Source: a virus
DNA length: 54,143 bases
IMG/VR virus record: IMGVR_UViG_3300006750_000012
Coordinates: 1 to 54,143 of that record
Strand: one strand, 5' to 3'
The notes beneath the pieces were generated by a model. That model made no database searches. It saw nothing but the letters and a program-made list of their open reading frames with translations, and was not told the origin of the DNA. The translations under genes and the position numbers were made by a program. Below, piece after piece: positions 28,142 through 36,871 of the stretch. The number at the start of each line of letters is the position of its first letter. Position 1 is the first letter of the stretch.

Positions 28142-28839
28142 GTAATTGGAATGAAGAGAGAGAAGCAACTCTCCGTAATATAGTAGGTGAAGGTCCCGTT
28201 TCACGTGAGACAGTTAGCCTAGCTGCAGAGGAGTTAGAAGTTTCTGATCGCTCTGTGGGTGCTAAGCTGCGTAAGCTTGGTTATGAAGTAGAAAAGGCTG
28301 GTGCTCGTCCTAAGACGTTCACAGATGAGCAGGAAGAAGCTCTACGTGCCTTTGTTGAAGGTAATGCCGGTGCGTTTACGTATGCCGAGATTGCCGAACA
28401 GTTCCCGGGTGACTTTACACCTCGTCAGATTCAGGGTAAAATCCTGAGCATGGAACTTCATGAAGCAGTTGCTTCTGCTCCCGTCAAAGAAAGTGTTAAA
28501 AAGTACACTGACGAAGAAGAGGCAACGATTGCTAAGCTGGCTGATGCGGGTGCATATCTTGAGGATATCGCTGAGGCAGTTAATAAGCCTTTGAACTCGG
28601 TTCGCGGTAAGTGTCTGTCGATGCTTCGCAACGAAACAATCGCTAAGATCCCTACGCAGCGCGATGTTGTTTCTACTACAAAAGTAGACATCTTCGAGGG
28701 CGTAGATACAACTCAGTTCACAGTTGTACAGCTGGCAGAGAAGTTTGAGAAGACGGAGCGTGGCATTAAAGTTATGCTAACAAACCGTGGAATCGACGCT
28801 TCTGACTACACGCACAAAAAGAAAAAAGCTGCTGCTTAA
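28138..28839 (+). CDS. Triple-domain SANT/HTH-like protein, paralogue 4
   Basis: 233 aa. Three or four repeats of the unit: EEREATLRNIV-VSDRSVGAKLRKLGYEV (1-50), TDEQEEALRAFV-FTPRQIQGKILSM (60-105), YTDEEEATIAKL-KPLNSVRGKCLSML (118-160) and a partial unit (TVVQLAEKFEKTERGIKVML). ATGA overlap with the ligase. Ends in KKKKAAA. Probably a DNA-coating or regulatory protein (inference). Confidence 0.8.
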   Translation: MSNWNEEREATLRNIVGEGPVSRETVSLAAEELEVSDRSVGAKLRKLGYEVEKAGARPKTFTDEQEEALRAFVEGNAGAFTYAEIAEQFPGDFTPRQIQGKILSMELHEAVASAPVKESVKKYTDEEEATIAKLADAGAYLEDIAEAVNKPLNSVRGKCLSMLRNETIAKIPTQRDVVSTTKVDIFEGVDTTQFTVVQLAEKFEKTERGIKVMLTNRGIDASDYTHKKKKAAA

Positions 28840-28865
28840 TTTCTTCCTGCTAAGAAGTTAAGACC

Positions 28866-28897
28866 GACGGGGGATTTTTTGATCCCCCGTCTTTTTT
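28866..28897 (+). terminator. Rho-independent terminator
   Basis: GACGGGGGAT, loop TTTTTG, ATCCCCCGTC, TTTTTT. Strong; separates the ligase unit from the replication operon. Confidence 0.93.
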
Positions 28898-28953
28898 CGC
28901 CTTTAAAAAGGGTCAAATAATTTCAATTAAAAAGCCAATAATACGAGGAAACA

Positions 28954-30315
28954 ATGAACCTGATTTTGCATCGAATCATAGATTCGCAGGATCTCGGTGC
29001 TTGGTCAAGAATCAAAAGACAGTTTTTCGCCGCTCCATATGATAGAGTTTACGATCTAATAAATAAATTCTATCAGAGTTACACTAAGTTACCTACGTTC
29101 GCCGAGCTAGAAATTATTACTAGAAACGAACGTGACTTAAATATAGTTAAAGCTATGGAACTAGTTGAAGTTCCAGAAGATTTAGAAACAGAAGTATTAC
29201 TACGAGCTTTAATAAATGAGTATGCGCAGACCGAAGTATTAGGTGAAGTAGATTCCTTCATTGACGATCTTCCCTTTAAAGAAGCAGCAGATATAGTAGA
29301 AGATATTAATCGTATAGCGATTAATATTGAAGAAAAAACAGAAGTTTCAGAACAGATTGTTCTTATGAATGAGTATTTAACTATTGATGAGAATGAACTT
29401 CTAACTCGTATGCCATTAGGTATTAATAACGAGTTCGACCAGCATAGTATGGGTATGGCCCTATCAGAAATGATTATGTTTGGTGGTTACCGTGGAACTG
29501 GTAAATCTATTATTTCTTCAAATATTGCCTGCAATCAGTTCAACCAAGGAAATACTTCTTTATACTTTAGTATTGAAATGAGAGGTCGCGAGATATTTCA
29601 ACGTAATCTTTCAATTCTTACGGGAGTTAGTGCACGAAGTATTAAATCCGGAAAGTTAGACGCCCAGGAAAGACTTAAAATTGCCGAGGCTCGCGCCAGC
29701 TTCACAAAAGATGGTGCATACGATCTATTACAAGCGTATATGCAAGACCAAGATTTTGATAAATTTGAAAAGCTTGTAATGGATAAACCTTTAGACGATC
29801 AAAGACAGTTAATCACAGTGGATAATCCCAGATTAACTCTGGCTAATATAGATGCCACAATTTCGACTTACAAAGCTAAGTTTCCAGATACATTAAAAGT
29901 AGTTATCGTAGATTACTTAAACAAGATTACTGAAAGAGATAGTAATCGTTGGGATGTGCAAATTGCCATTTCCCAAAGACTAAAAGAACTAGCCAGAAAA
30001 TACGAAGTTATCATGGTTACTCCATATCAAACACATAAAGATACCGGGGAGGCCAGATTTTCTAAAGGTATTCTGGACTCTGCCGACTGGGCATTTTCTC
30101 TAGCTCCGCATAAAATAAAAGATGGTGGCGAGTTAGACGCAATAGAGTTCATCTGCCAAAAAGCTAGAGGAGAGAGTGAATTTAACTTTAACTCCCATAT
30201 TGAGTGGAATTCTTTAAAGATTTTTGCAACCGAAAACCCAATAATTAACAAGTCGCCAATCAAGGGCGCAAAGCATGAAATAACACAACCAGAAAAGTCT
30301 AAGGATGATCTATGA
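28954..30315 (+). CDS. DnaB-like replicative helicase
   Basis: 453 aa. Walker A GGYRGTGKSII (about 177-187), SLYFSIEMRGREIFQRNL (H1a-like), VVIVDYLNKI (Walker B-like) and an ATP-sensor region (SKGILDSADWAFSL). RecA fold of DnaB/T7 gp4 helicases, preceded by a helical N-terminal domain. ACGAGGAAAC upstream. Overlaps the primase by ATGA, so helicase and primase are co-translated. Confidence 0.92.
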   Translation: MNLILHRIIDSQDLGAWSRIKRQFFAAPYDRVYDLINKFYQSYTKLPTFAELEIITRNERDLNIVKAMELVEVPEDLETEVLLRALINEYAQTEVLGEVDSFIDDLPFKEAADIVEDINRIAINIEEKTEVSEQIVLMNEYLTIDENELLTRMPLGINNEFDQHSMGMALSEMIMFGGYRGTGKSIISSNIACNQFNQGNTSLYFSIEMRGREIFQRNLSILTGVSARSIKSGKLDAQERLKIAEARASFTKDGAYDLLQAYMQDQDFDKFEKLVMDKPLDDQRQLITVDNPRLTLANIDATISTYKAKFPDTLKVVIVDYLNKITERDSNRWDVQIAISQRLKELARKYEVIMVTPYQTHKDTGEARFSKGILDSADWAFSLAPHKIKDGGELDAIEFICQKARGESEFNFNSHIEWNSLKIFATENPIINKSPIKGAKHEITQPEKSKDDL

Positions 30316-31181
30316 ACGTAGAAGATTTATTGACTGAGGAAACTATAAAGTATTATTCTCAGGGACAAGATTACGTAATTAGATGCCTTTCTCCTGATCA
30401 TGAAGATAAGCACCCAAGCCTACGTATAGATAGAGTTTCCGGGGTGTTTAACTGTTTATCCTGTGGATTTAAAGGTAATATCTTTACCCATTTCGGTAAA
30501 AAAGTAAGTATACTAGATACGAAATCAGCAGGTATTAAGAAGAAGATTCAGAAGATCAGAGCTAATATGAACTTAGAGATGCCTCAGGATGCGAGAGATT
30601 TTGAACATGAATATCGTAGTATTAAACAGGAAACTTTATTAAAATATGAAGCATTTAATAGTGATCAACTAGAAGATTTTGAAGATAGAATTATATTTCC
30701 TATTCGTAATTTATATGGAAGTATTAAAGCTTTCTGTGGACGTAGAACATTCTCTGATGCAGATCCTAAATATAGATTTTATCCTAAGAATGCGGCAGTT
30801 CCCTTATTCCCAGCAAGACCCGATAAAATAATTAACAACTCTGTTATATTAGTAGAGGGTATATTTGATGTATTAAACCTCATTGATAAGGGACTACCAA
30901 ATGCTTTATGTGCGTTCGGTACTAATAAGTTACAAAAACAAGAGAACTTTCAGAAGATTGAATATTATGAAATTCTGGGGGTAGATAAAATATACATTAT
31001 GTTTGATGGCGACGAAGCTGGAAGAATTGCCACAGGCAAAACAGAGGCGGCATTAAAGAAACATTACGCCATAGAAACAATAGAATTACCAGAGGGTAGA
31101 GACCCTGGAAGTCTTGATAAAGACGAAATAGAATATATTAAGGAAAGCTTGTATGGAAGTAGCAGTAATAGAAAAGAATAA
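30312..31181 (+). CDS. DnaG-type primase
   Basis: 289 aa. CHC2-like zinc site C25-x4-H30..C48-x2-C51 (CLSPDHEDKHPS, FNCLSCGFKGN), then Toprim motifs VEGIFDVLN and FDGDEAGR (about 190 and 232). Short: lacks the DnaB-binding C-terminal domain. The AAACAGGAAA motif occurs at 30624-30633. Confidence 0.9.
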   Translation: MNVEDLLTEETIKYYSQGQDYVIRCLSPDHEDKHPSLRIDRVSGVFNCLSCGFKGNIFTHFGKKVSILDTKSAGIKKKIQKIRANMNLEMPQDARDFEHEYRSIKQETLLKYEAFNSDQLEDFEDRIIFPIRNLYGSIKAFCGRRTFSDADPKYRFYPKNAAVPLFPARPDKIINNSVILVEGIFDVLNLIDKGLPNALCAFGTNKLQKQENFQKIEYYEILGVDKIYIMFDGDEAGRIATGKTEAALKKHYAIETIELPEGRDPGSLDKDEIEYIKESLYGSSSNRKE

Positions 31182-33372
31182 ATCAGCAGGTAGATTATAT
31201 AACGATCTATTTGACTTTCAGTATGATTTACATGCTCTTACAGGTAAAAAGACTGGTCGAGTATTAAAAGCCGATCTAGACTTAACTAAAGAAGATGTAG
31301 ATCATTATGACTATGTAATATGTGTAGGTGCTGAACCTGCTAAACATATTGCTAAAATTACAAATATAACTAAGTACTCAGGAGAATTAATTGATAATAA
31401 GTATATACCTCTTATTAACCCTGCTGCTATTCGTTTCCGTCCGGAACTAAGAGATACTTTTGATGTAGGACTCAAGAAACTAAAACAGCATATTGCAGGT
31501 ACATATGAAGAGGATTTGGGTATATATCACAGCATTACAACAACTAAAGATTTAAAAGATTTATTACATACAATTCTAGATGAGGCTGTCGAAGTAGCAA
31601 TAGATACAGAAACTACAGCTTTATATCCTAGAGATGGTTATGTTTTTGCTTTGGTTTTATCATATAAAGAAGGCGAAGGCTATGTAATTGATGCCGATGC
31701 TATTGATGATGTTTGTATTGCTTTACTACAAAATATTATTAATACTAAAAAGATTATCTTTCACCACGCTAAGTTCGATATTAAAATGTTACAGTATCAT
31801 TTCGGACTTAAATTTGGTGATTTTGACGATACTATGCTTGAACATTATATTCTTAATGAAAATGAAGCCCACGATTTGAAGTCTCTTATTATCAAGTATA
31901 CAAAGATGGGTGATTTTGATAGAGCATTAGATCAATTTAAACGTGAATATTGCCGTAAACATGGTATACTATTAAAAGATTTTATATATAGTTGGGTGCC
32001 GTGGGATACTATGGTAGAGTATGGTGGTGGAGATGGAGACGGCACTTTGCGCCTACACCATAAATTTAAACCAGTTGTAGAGAAACATTTCGATCAACTA
32101 TATAATACTATTATGATACCTGGAACTAAGTTCTTAATTGATATTGAAGAAACTGGCGTACCTTTTAGTAGAGAAAAACTCGAAGAAGCTAGAGTAGATA
32201 TGGATAACAGAATTTATACTCTACGTCAAGACTTCTATCAATTTGATGAAGTCAAGCAAGTAGAGAATAAATTAAATGTAGTATTTAATCCAAATTCTAC
32301 TACTCATCTTCGTAGTCTTTTCTTCGATATACTAGGTTTGAAATCTGTTAAAAAGACTCCTAAAGGTGAGCCTTCTACAGATAAGGAAGTATTAGCAATA
32401 TTAGCTGAGAAACATGATGCTGTTAAGTTAGTATCTGAACTGCGTGGATTAGTAAAAATGAAGTCTACGTATATAGATAAAGTGCTTGCGGGTCTTGATC
32501 GCGATAGTCGTTTAAGAACCGGCTTCCATTTACACACTGTTACTAGTGGTAGGCTAAGTAGTTCTGGTAAACTTAATATGCAGCAATTACCGCGCGATGA
32601 TAAAACGGTCAAAGGCTGTATCGTACCTATTGTGGACGGTGAGCCTAACGATGACTGGGTTATCTTTTCGCAGGACTTGGCAACTGCTGAGATGTATTAT
32701 GCGGCGGTGTTAAGTGGTGATAAGAATCTTATGGATGTATTTCGTAGTGGCGGAGACTTCCACAGTAGTATTGCACAGAAAGTTTTTAAACTTGGGTGCG
32801 ATGTGGGAGAAATTGCCGATAAGTATCGTGGACTACGTCAGGCTAGCAAAGCTATTAGCTTTGGTATTTTATATGGTGCCGGTCCGCACAAAGTTGCGAC
32901 AACGGCGAACATTACTATGATTGAGGCTAAGGAGGCCATTGATGATTATTTTGGAACATTTCCGCAGCTCAAAAGATGGATCGACACGTGTACTCATGAA
33001 ATCGCAACCAAAGGATGTACCTATTCTCATTTTGGGCGCAAAAGACGGGTCCAAAACGTATTTTCAGCAGCAGACGATGAAGTGGGGCACGCTATACGTT
33101 CCGCTTTTAATTTTAAAGTCCAGTCCGTTGCATCTGACGTCAACTTATTAGGAGCAATTGATAACCATGACTGGATCAAACAAAATAACTTCCCCGCTGA
33201 AATCTTCGGACTTGTTCATGACTCCATTTTGGGACAGGTTAAAAAAGATGCACTTGAGGAATTTCAAGAAAGATTGGGACGAGATGTTCAACGGGATAGG
33301 GGGTGTTCAATCCCTGGATTCCCAATCGGGGTCGACTTCGGATCAGGAGAAAGCTATGCCAAAGCAGGTTAA
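31153..33372 (+). CDS. DNA polymerase I family, with 3'-5' exonuclease
   Basis: 739 aa. Residues 1-120 resemble a uracil-DNA-glycosylase-like fold (YDYVICVGAEPAK, PLINPAAIRF). Then 3'-5' exonuclease with DTET (151-154), HHAKFDIKML and Exo III-like Asp; polymerase motifs A (SQDLATAEM), B (RQASKAISFGILYG) and C (LVHDSILG). No 5'-3' exonuclease domain; that is supplied by 40074-40922. Overlaps the primase by 29 bases. Confidence 0.94.
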   Translation: MEVAVIEKNKSAGRLYNDLFDFQYDLHALTGKKTGRVLKADLDLTKEDVDHYDYVICVGAEPAKHIAKITNITKYSGELIDNKYIPLINPAAIRFRPELRDTFDVGLKKLKQHIAGTYEEDLGIYHSITTTKDLKDLLHTILDEAVEVAIDTETTALYPRDGYVFALVLSYKEGEGYVIDADAIDDVCIALLQNIINTKKIIFHHAKFDIKMLQYHFGLKFGDFDDTMLEHYILNENEAHDLKSLIIKYTKMGDFDRALDQFKREYCRKHGILLKDFIYSWVPWDTMVEYGGGDGDGTLRLHHKFKPVVEKHFDQLYNTIMIPGTKFLIDIEETGVPFSREKLEEARVDMDNRIYTLRQDFYQFDEVKQVENKLNVVFNPNSTTHLRSLFFDILGLKSVKKTPKGEPSTDKEVLAILAEKHDAVKLVSELRGLVKMKSTYIDKVLAGLDRDSRLRTGFHLHTVTSGRLSSSGKLNMQQLPRDDKTVKGCIVPIVDGEPNDDWVIFSQDLATAEMYYAAVLSGDKNLMDVFRSGGDFHSSIAQKVFKLGCDVGEIADKYRGLRQASKAISFGILYGAGPHKVATTANITMIEAKEAIDDYFGTFPQLKRWIDTCTHEIATKGCTYSHFGRKRRVQNVFSAADDEVGHAIRSAFNFKVQSVASDVNLLGAIDNHDWIKQNNFPAEIFGLVHDSILGQVKKDALEEFQERLGRDVQRDRGCSIPGFPIGVDFGSGESYAKAG

Positions 33373-33733
33373 AGATTGGGAAATAAAAATTGATGCCGAT
33401 GCTATTGATAAGTATGTAGTATCTCGTAGTTTTAATACAAAAGATAAGGTAAGAAAAAACAAGGTTGATTTATCCGACTTAGAGCAGATGGAACTTGATT
33501 CAATGTATCCGAGTGAAGATGATCCAATTAATCCTGACTATTATAAGGTTGGTGGCATTGAGTCTATTGATGTTATTGAGGCTAAGTTAACCCCCGAAGA
33601 GTTTCGTGGATTCCTTAAAGGTACTGCTCTTAAGTACCAGCTAAGAGGTAATTGGAAAGAGAACGGACGCCAAGACTATGAAAAAGCACAATGGTATATA
33701 GATAGGCTCCTAAATGCCGACACCAAGTTATAA
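33356..33733 (+). CDS. DUF3310 protein
   Basis: About 125 aa from the ATG at 33356 (AGGAGAAAGCT upstream; the open frame extends upstream inside polA). NPDYYKVGGIESIDVIEAKL, then FLKGTALKYQLRGNWKENG and YEKAQWYIDRLL match DUF3310, a small phage domain of nucleotide-kinase-type annotation. Overlaps polA by 17 bases. Confidence 0.82.
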   Translation: MPKQVKDWEIKIDADAIDKYVVSRSFNTKDKVRKNKVDLSDLEQMELDSMYPSEDDPINPDYYKVGGIESIDVIEAKLTPEEFRGFLKGTALKYQLRGNWKENGRQDYEKAQWYIDRLLNADTKL

Positions 33734-34223
33734 TTTCCCAATGTGGCGACTTCCGCGCCATAATAATATAGAAGAAAAGCTGGGAAAGGTTATAATTAAA
33801 ACTCAGCACGGTAAGTACTTACTTGATGACCATTATTATAAAGGTAACTTATCGCAACGCAGAATTAAAATGCGATCCGTAGCCATGGGTAAAACTTACC
33901 CTTTAAAACATAAAGTAGATACCCTACGTCAGTTAGTAAAACACAAAACTGGCACAAAGTTTATAGATATTAATGGAAAGATTTTTAAGTATAAAAAATC
34001 TTCTAAAAAACAATATAGCATCACTTGTCTATCTATAATTAATTATCAATATATAAATGGACAAGTAGTATTTTGGGTACAAGGTATTAATGAGCCTTTT
34101 ACAACACCCCATAAATTTGATTGGGACTATCTTCCTTATGCTTCAATTATGAATACTGAGCACGGGCCTTTTTTATATGACTTGGTAACTGAATATCATG
34201 AACCTTATCGCCGCAAAATCTAA
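33714..34223 (+). CDS. Hypothetical protein, 169 aa
   Basis: Basic, mixed alpha/beta; no motif recognised. Overlaps both neighbours by about 20 bases, so translation is coupled. Confidence 0.6.
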   Translation: MPTPSYNFPMWRLPRHNNIEEKLGKVIIKTQHGKYLLDDHYYKGNLSQRRIKMRSVAMGKTYPLKHKVDTLRQLVKHKTGTKFIDINGKIFKYKKSSKKQYSITCLSIINYQYINGQVVFWVQGINEPFTTPHKFDWDYLPYASIMNTEHGPFLYDLVTEYHEPYRRKI

Positions 34224-35508
34224 AGCAGTTTTAAGTAACAGAATCTATCTTCACGCGGATGCTTCACTCCGGGTCAAACTCCGAGAAGAGCTTTCCTATA
34301 AAATTCCGAGTAAAATTTTTGGTAATCCGCCAGATACCAAGTGTACTCTGAGAAATTGCGAAAATGATATTGTAAGTATTCCAATAGGCAGACTTGATCT
34401 CATTCCAAAAGATTACACAGTAGTAGATAAAAGAATATCTATTCCTACTGAATTTCCCGAATTTAAATTTACCCTTCGAGAATCACAACAAGAAGTATAT
34501 GAAGCGATTGAAGATTGCGCTTTGATAAATGCGAATGCCTCGTGGGGCAAAACCTTTACTGCGATAGCAATTTCAAAAAAATTTTCCCAGAAAACACTTA
34601 TTATCGTTCATAATTTGTTTTTGAAAGATCAATGGGTCGAGGAAATTCAAAAAACTTTAGGCATCACACCGGGAATTATATCAGGCGGAAAAATCAATCA
34701 TGATTCACCTATCACTATAGCCAATATTCAAACTTTACGTAAGTATGCATTAGCACTACGCAAAGAGTTTGGACTTATAATAGTTGATGAGGTTCATAAG
34801 GCCCCCGCTAAAGAATTTGAGCATACATTAGATACATTTAAAGCTAGGTATAAAATAGGTCTGAGTGCCACTCTAAGAAGAAGAGATCATTTACATGTAG
34901 TATTGCCCGACTATTTTGGTCCAGTAGTCTACAGACCGAAGAAAGAAAACCAAATGGAACCTGAAGTATTAATGGTGAATACCGGGATTACTTTAAATTC
35001 CAATATGATGATTCCTTGGGCAACAAAAATAAATGAGTTAGTAAATAATCCAGCCTTTTTAGAGCTAGTCTCGGACCTATCTTTTTCTTATTCCGAAGCA
35101 GGTTACAAGGTTCTAACATTGTCAGATAGAACAGAGTTTCTAGAAAGACTGTATGATAGACACCCAGATATGAGCATGCTAGTAATTGGCACAACAAAAA
35201 ATCGTAAAGAACTACGAGATTTAATGGAAAAAGATAAAAACTTAAATATTTGCTATGGAGCGATTTCTATATTTAAAGAAGGTGTTTCTTGGAACTTTTT
35301 AAGTTGTTTACTTATAGCTACCGCCGTAAATAATGATCCCATGCTAGAACAGTTGATAGGGAGAGTGCAGAGAGTGTATCCTAATAAATTAAAGCCTGTC
35401 ATTGTTGACTTTATATTCAAGGGAGGCACAGGTAAAAGGCAAGCACAAGCTAGAGCAGCTTTTTATATGAGACAAGGGTTTTCTATTAAGTACGTGGAAC
35501 TAAACTAA
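34198..35508 (+). CDS. UvsW-like SF2 DNA helicase
   Basis: 436 aa. Q-like FKFTLRESQQEVYEAI, Walker A NASWGKTFTAIAI, motif II IIVDEVHK, motif III LSATLRRRD, motif VI QLIGRVQR. Order and size fit the T4 UvsW type used in branch migration and recombination-dependent replication. Confidence 0.9.
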   Translation: MNLIAAKSKAVLSNRIYLHADASLRVKLREELSYKIPSKIFGNPPDTKCTLRNCENDIVSIPIGRLDLIPKDYTVVDKRISIPTEFPEFKFTLRESQQEVYEAIEDCALINANASWGKTFTAIAISKKFSQKTLIIVHNLFLKDQWVEEIQKTLGITPGIISGGKINHDSPITIANIQTLRKYALALRKEFGLIIVDEVHKAPAKEFEHTLDTFKARYKIGLSATLRRRDHLHVVLPDYFGPVVYRPKKENQMEPEVLMVNTGITLNSNMMIPWATKINELVNNPAFLELVSDLSFSYSEAGYKVLTLSDRTEFLERLYDRHPDMSMLVIGTTKNRKELRDLMEKDKNLNICYGAISIFKEGVSWNFLSCLLIATAVNNDPMLEQLIGRVQRVYPNKLKPVIVDFIFKGGTGKRQAQARAAFYMRQGFSIKYVELN

Positions 35509-35517
35509 AAATAGTTC

Positions 35518-35546
35518 TTGACATTTTTCAAAAATTTTGTTATAAT
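35518..35546 (+). promoter_or_regulatory. Promoter placing an ATG at +1
   Basis: TTGACA (35518-35523), 17-base spacer, TATAAT (35541-35546), ATG at 35553. Second leaderless arrangement in the window. Confidence 0.85.
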
Positions 35547-35552
35547 ATTATA

Positions 35553-35963
35553 ATGATAAAGTATAATTGGGAAAAGGTAAAAAGGATCGGAGATTACGAA
35601 CCTACAAAGATATTACAATATTTTTGTTTTAAAGAAGGAATCTGGGTTTCCAACTACTTACCTAAAGATTATTCGAAAAAGATTTATTCAGCAGCAACTG
35701 AGCCATATCCTACTGGAAGTAGTTATATGTTGAATATTAGGCCTGTATTAATGAATAAAGAAAACTACTTTATTGATGATATATGGGACTATATAAAACT
35801 GGCAAGTATGCGTTCTTTATTTGAATATAAAATGCAGAATGTTATTACATTACCAGTAGTAATTGCAAAAGTAGCAAGAGTGGACTTAATTAATCCACTA
35901 ATACAGATAGATAATGGAAATATTCATTTTAAACATGAACAGAGAAAACAGAGGAGTAGCTAA
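35553..35963 (+). CDS. Hypothetical protein, 136 aa, possibly leaderless
   Basis: No motif recognised; mixed alpha/beta, aromatic. No ribosome binding site precedes the ATG, which coincides with the predicted transcription start. TAATG overlap with the SSB gene, so one function of the promoter is to give extra SSB mRNA. Confidence 0.55.
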   Translation: MIKYNWEKVKRIGDYEPTKILQYFCFKEGIWVSNYLPKDYSKKIYSAATEPYPTGSSYMLNIRPVLMNKENYFIDDIWDYIKLASMRSLFEYKMQNVITLPVVIAKVARVDLINPLIQIDNGNIHFKHEQRKQRSS

Positions 35964-36631
35964 TGGCTATTAAATTTAAAGACCTAAAGGGCAAGGCTAG
36001 TGGCAGCGGACTTCCCAGAATGAAGTTTGTTAACGGAATTAATACATTCCGTATCGTTTCTAGTGTTGTGCCGATGTATAAGTATTGGCTGAAAACTAAA
36101 GATGGTCAAACAATGCCAATGGAAAATTTAGCTTTTGATAGAGATGAAGAAGCTTTTACTGGAAAACAGAAAGATTGGGTTAAAGAGCTTGTAAAAGATG
36201 AGGACGGAGAACAGAAAAGAAGTTCTTGGGCGTACTCATGTTTTGTAATTGATCGCTCAGATAATACTGCTAAGATTCTTGATCTGAAGAAAAAGATGTT
36301 GGCCCAAATTATTCATGCGGCTAAGAAAATCGGAGATCCTTCAGATCGTGAAAATGGTTGGGATATTGTTGTTGATCGCCAGTCAACTGGTAATCAGGTA
36401 TACAACGTTGAATATACCCTTGAAACGTTCGATCTTGAGAACAAACCATTAAGTGAGAAGGACCTTGAACTTATTAAGGACCTTCCTGATATTGAAGAGT
36501 ATCTGCGTCGTCCAACACCGGAAGAACAGAAGAAGTTTATTGAGGAGCGTATCCTTGGTGAAGTTGATGATGAAACTGCTGATGAAGAAGCGGTTGAGGC
36601 GCTGGATAGCGACGATATTCCGTTTGATTAA
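35963..36631 (+). CDS. Single-stranded DNA-binding protein
   Basis: 222 aa with a basic core (FKDLKGKASGSGLPRMKFVN, NTFRIVSSVVPMYKYWLK) and a very acidic C-terminus ending DSDDIPFD, the classical SSB tail that binds partner proteins. Arrangement resembles T4 gp32/T7 gp2.5-type phage SSBs. Between helicase and recombination genes. Confidence 0.75.
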   Translation: MAIKFKDLKGKASGSGLPRMKFVNGINTFRIVSSVVPMYKYWLKTKDGQTMPMENLAFDRDEEAFTGKQKDWVKELVKDEDGEQKRSSWAYSCFVIDRSDNTAKILDLKKKMLAQIIHAAKKIGDPSDRENGWDIVVDRQSTGNQVYNVEYTLETFDLENKPLSEKDLELIKDLPDIEEYLRRPTPEEQKKFIEERILGEVDDETADEEAVEALDSDDIPFD

Positions 36632-36635
36632 TGAA

Positions 36636-36651
36636 AGGGGCTTCGGCCCCT
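36636..36651 (+). other. GGGGC-TTCG-GCCCC hairpin after SSB gene
   Basis: AGGGGC, loop TTCG, GCCCCT directly after the SSB stop. No T-run: more likely protects the SSB mRNA 3' end or limits read-through. Confidence 0.6.
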
Positions 36652-36666
36652 CTTACGGAGAAATAT

Positions 36667-36858
36667 ATGCCTACGAGAGCGCAAATTAAACGTCAAAAAC
36701 GAAAAGAGCGTAGAGACGCTAAAAATGCTGCCCGCCGATCAGCTGAAAGAGCTGTGACAATTGAAGAAGAAGCCGAAGAAATTGAAGAGGCTGAAGAGAC
36801 TGAAAAAGTCGAAAAAGAAAAGCCCTTTCTTGAAACATGGACAAAACTAGTAGGATAA
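36667..36858 (+). CDS. Small protein, basic N-terminus and acidic helix, 63 aa
   Basis: RAQIKRQKRKERRDAKNAAR then EEEAEEIEEAEETEKVEKEK. Start at 36667 set by ACGGAG. Could be a nucleic-acid or protein scaffold; function unknown. Confidence 0.6.
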   Translation: MPTRAQIKRQKRKERRDAKNAARRSAERAVTIEEEAEEIEEAEETEKVEKEKPFLETWTKLVG

Positions 36859-36871
36859 ACAGTAGTAAAGA

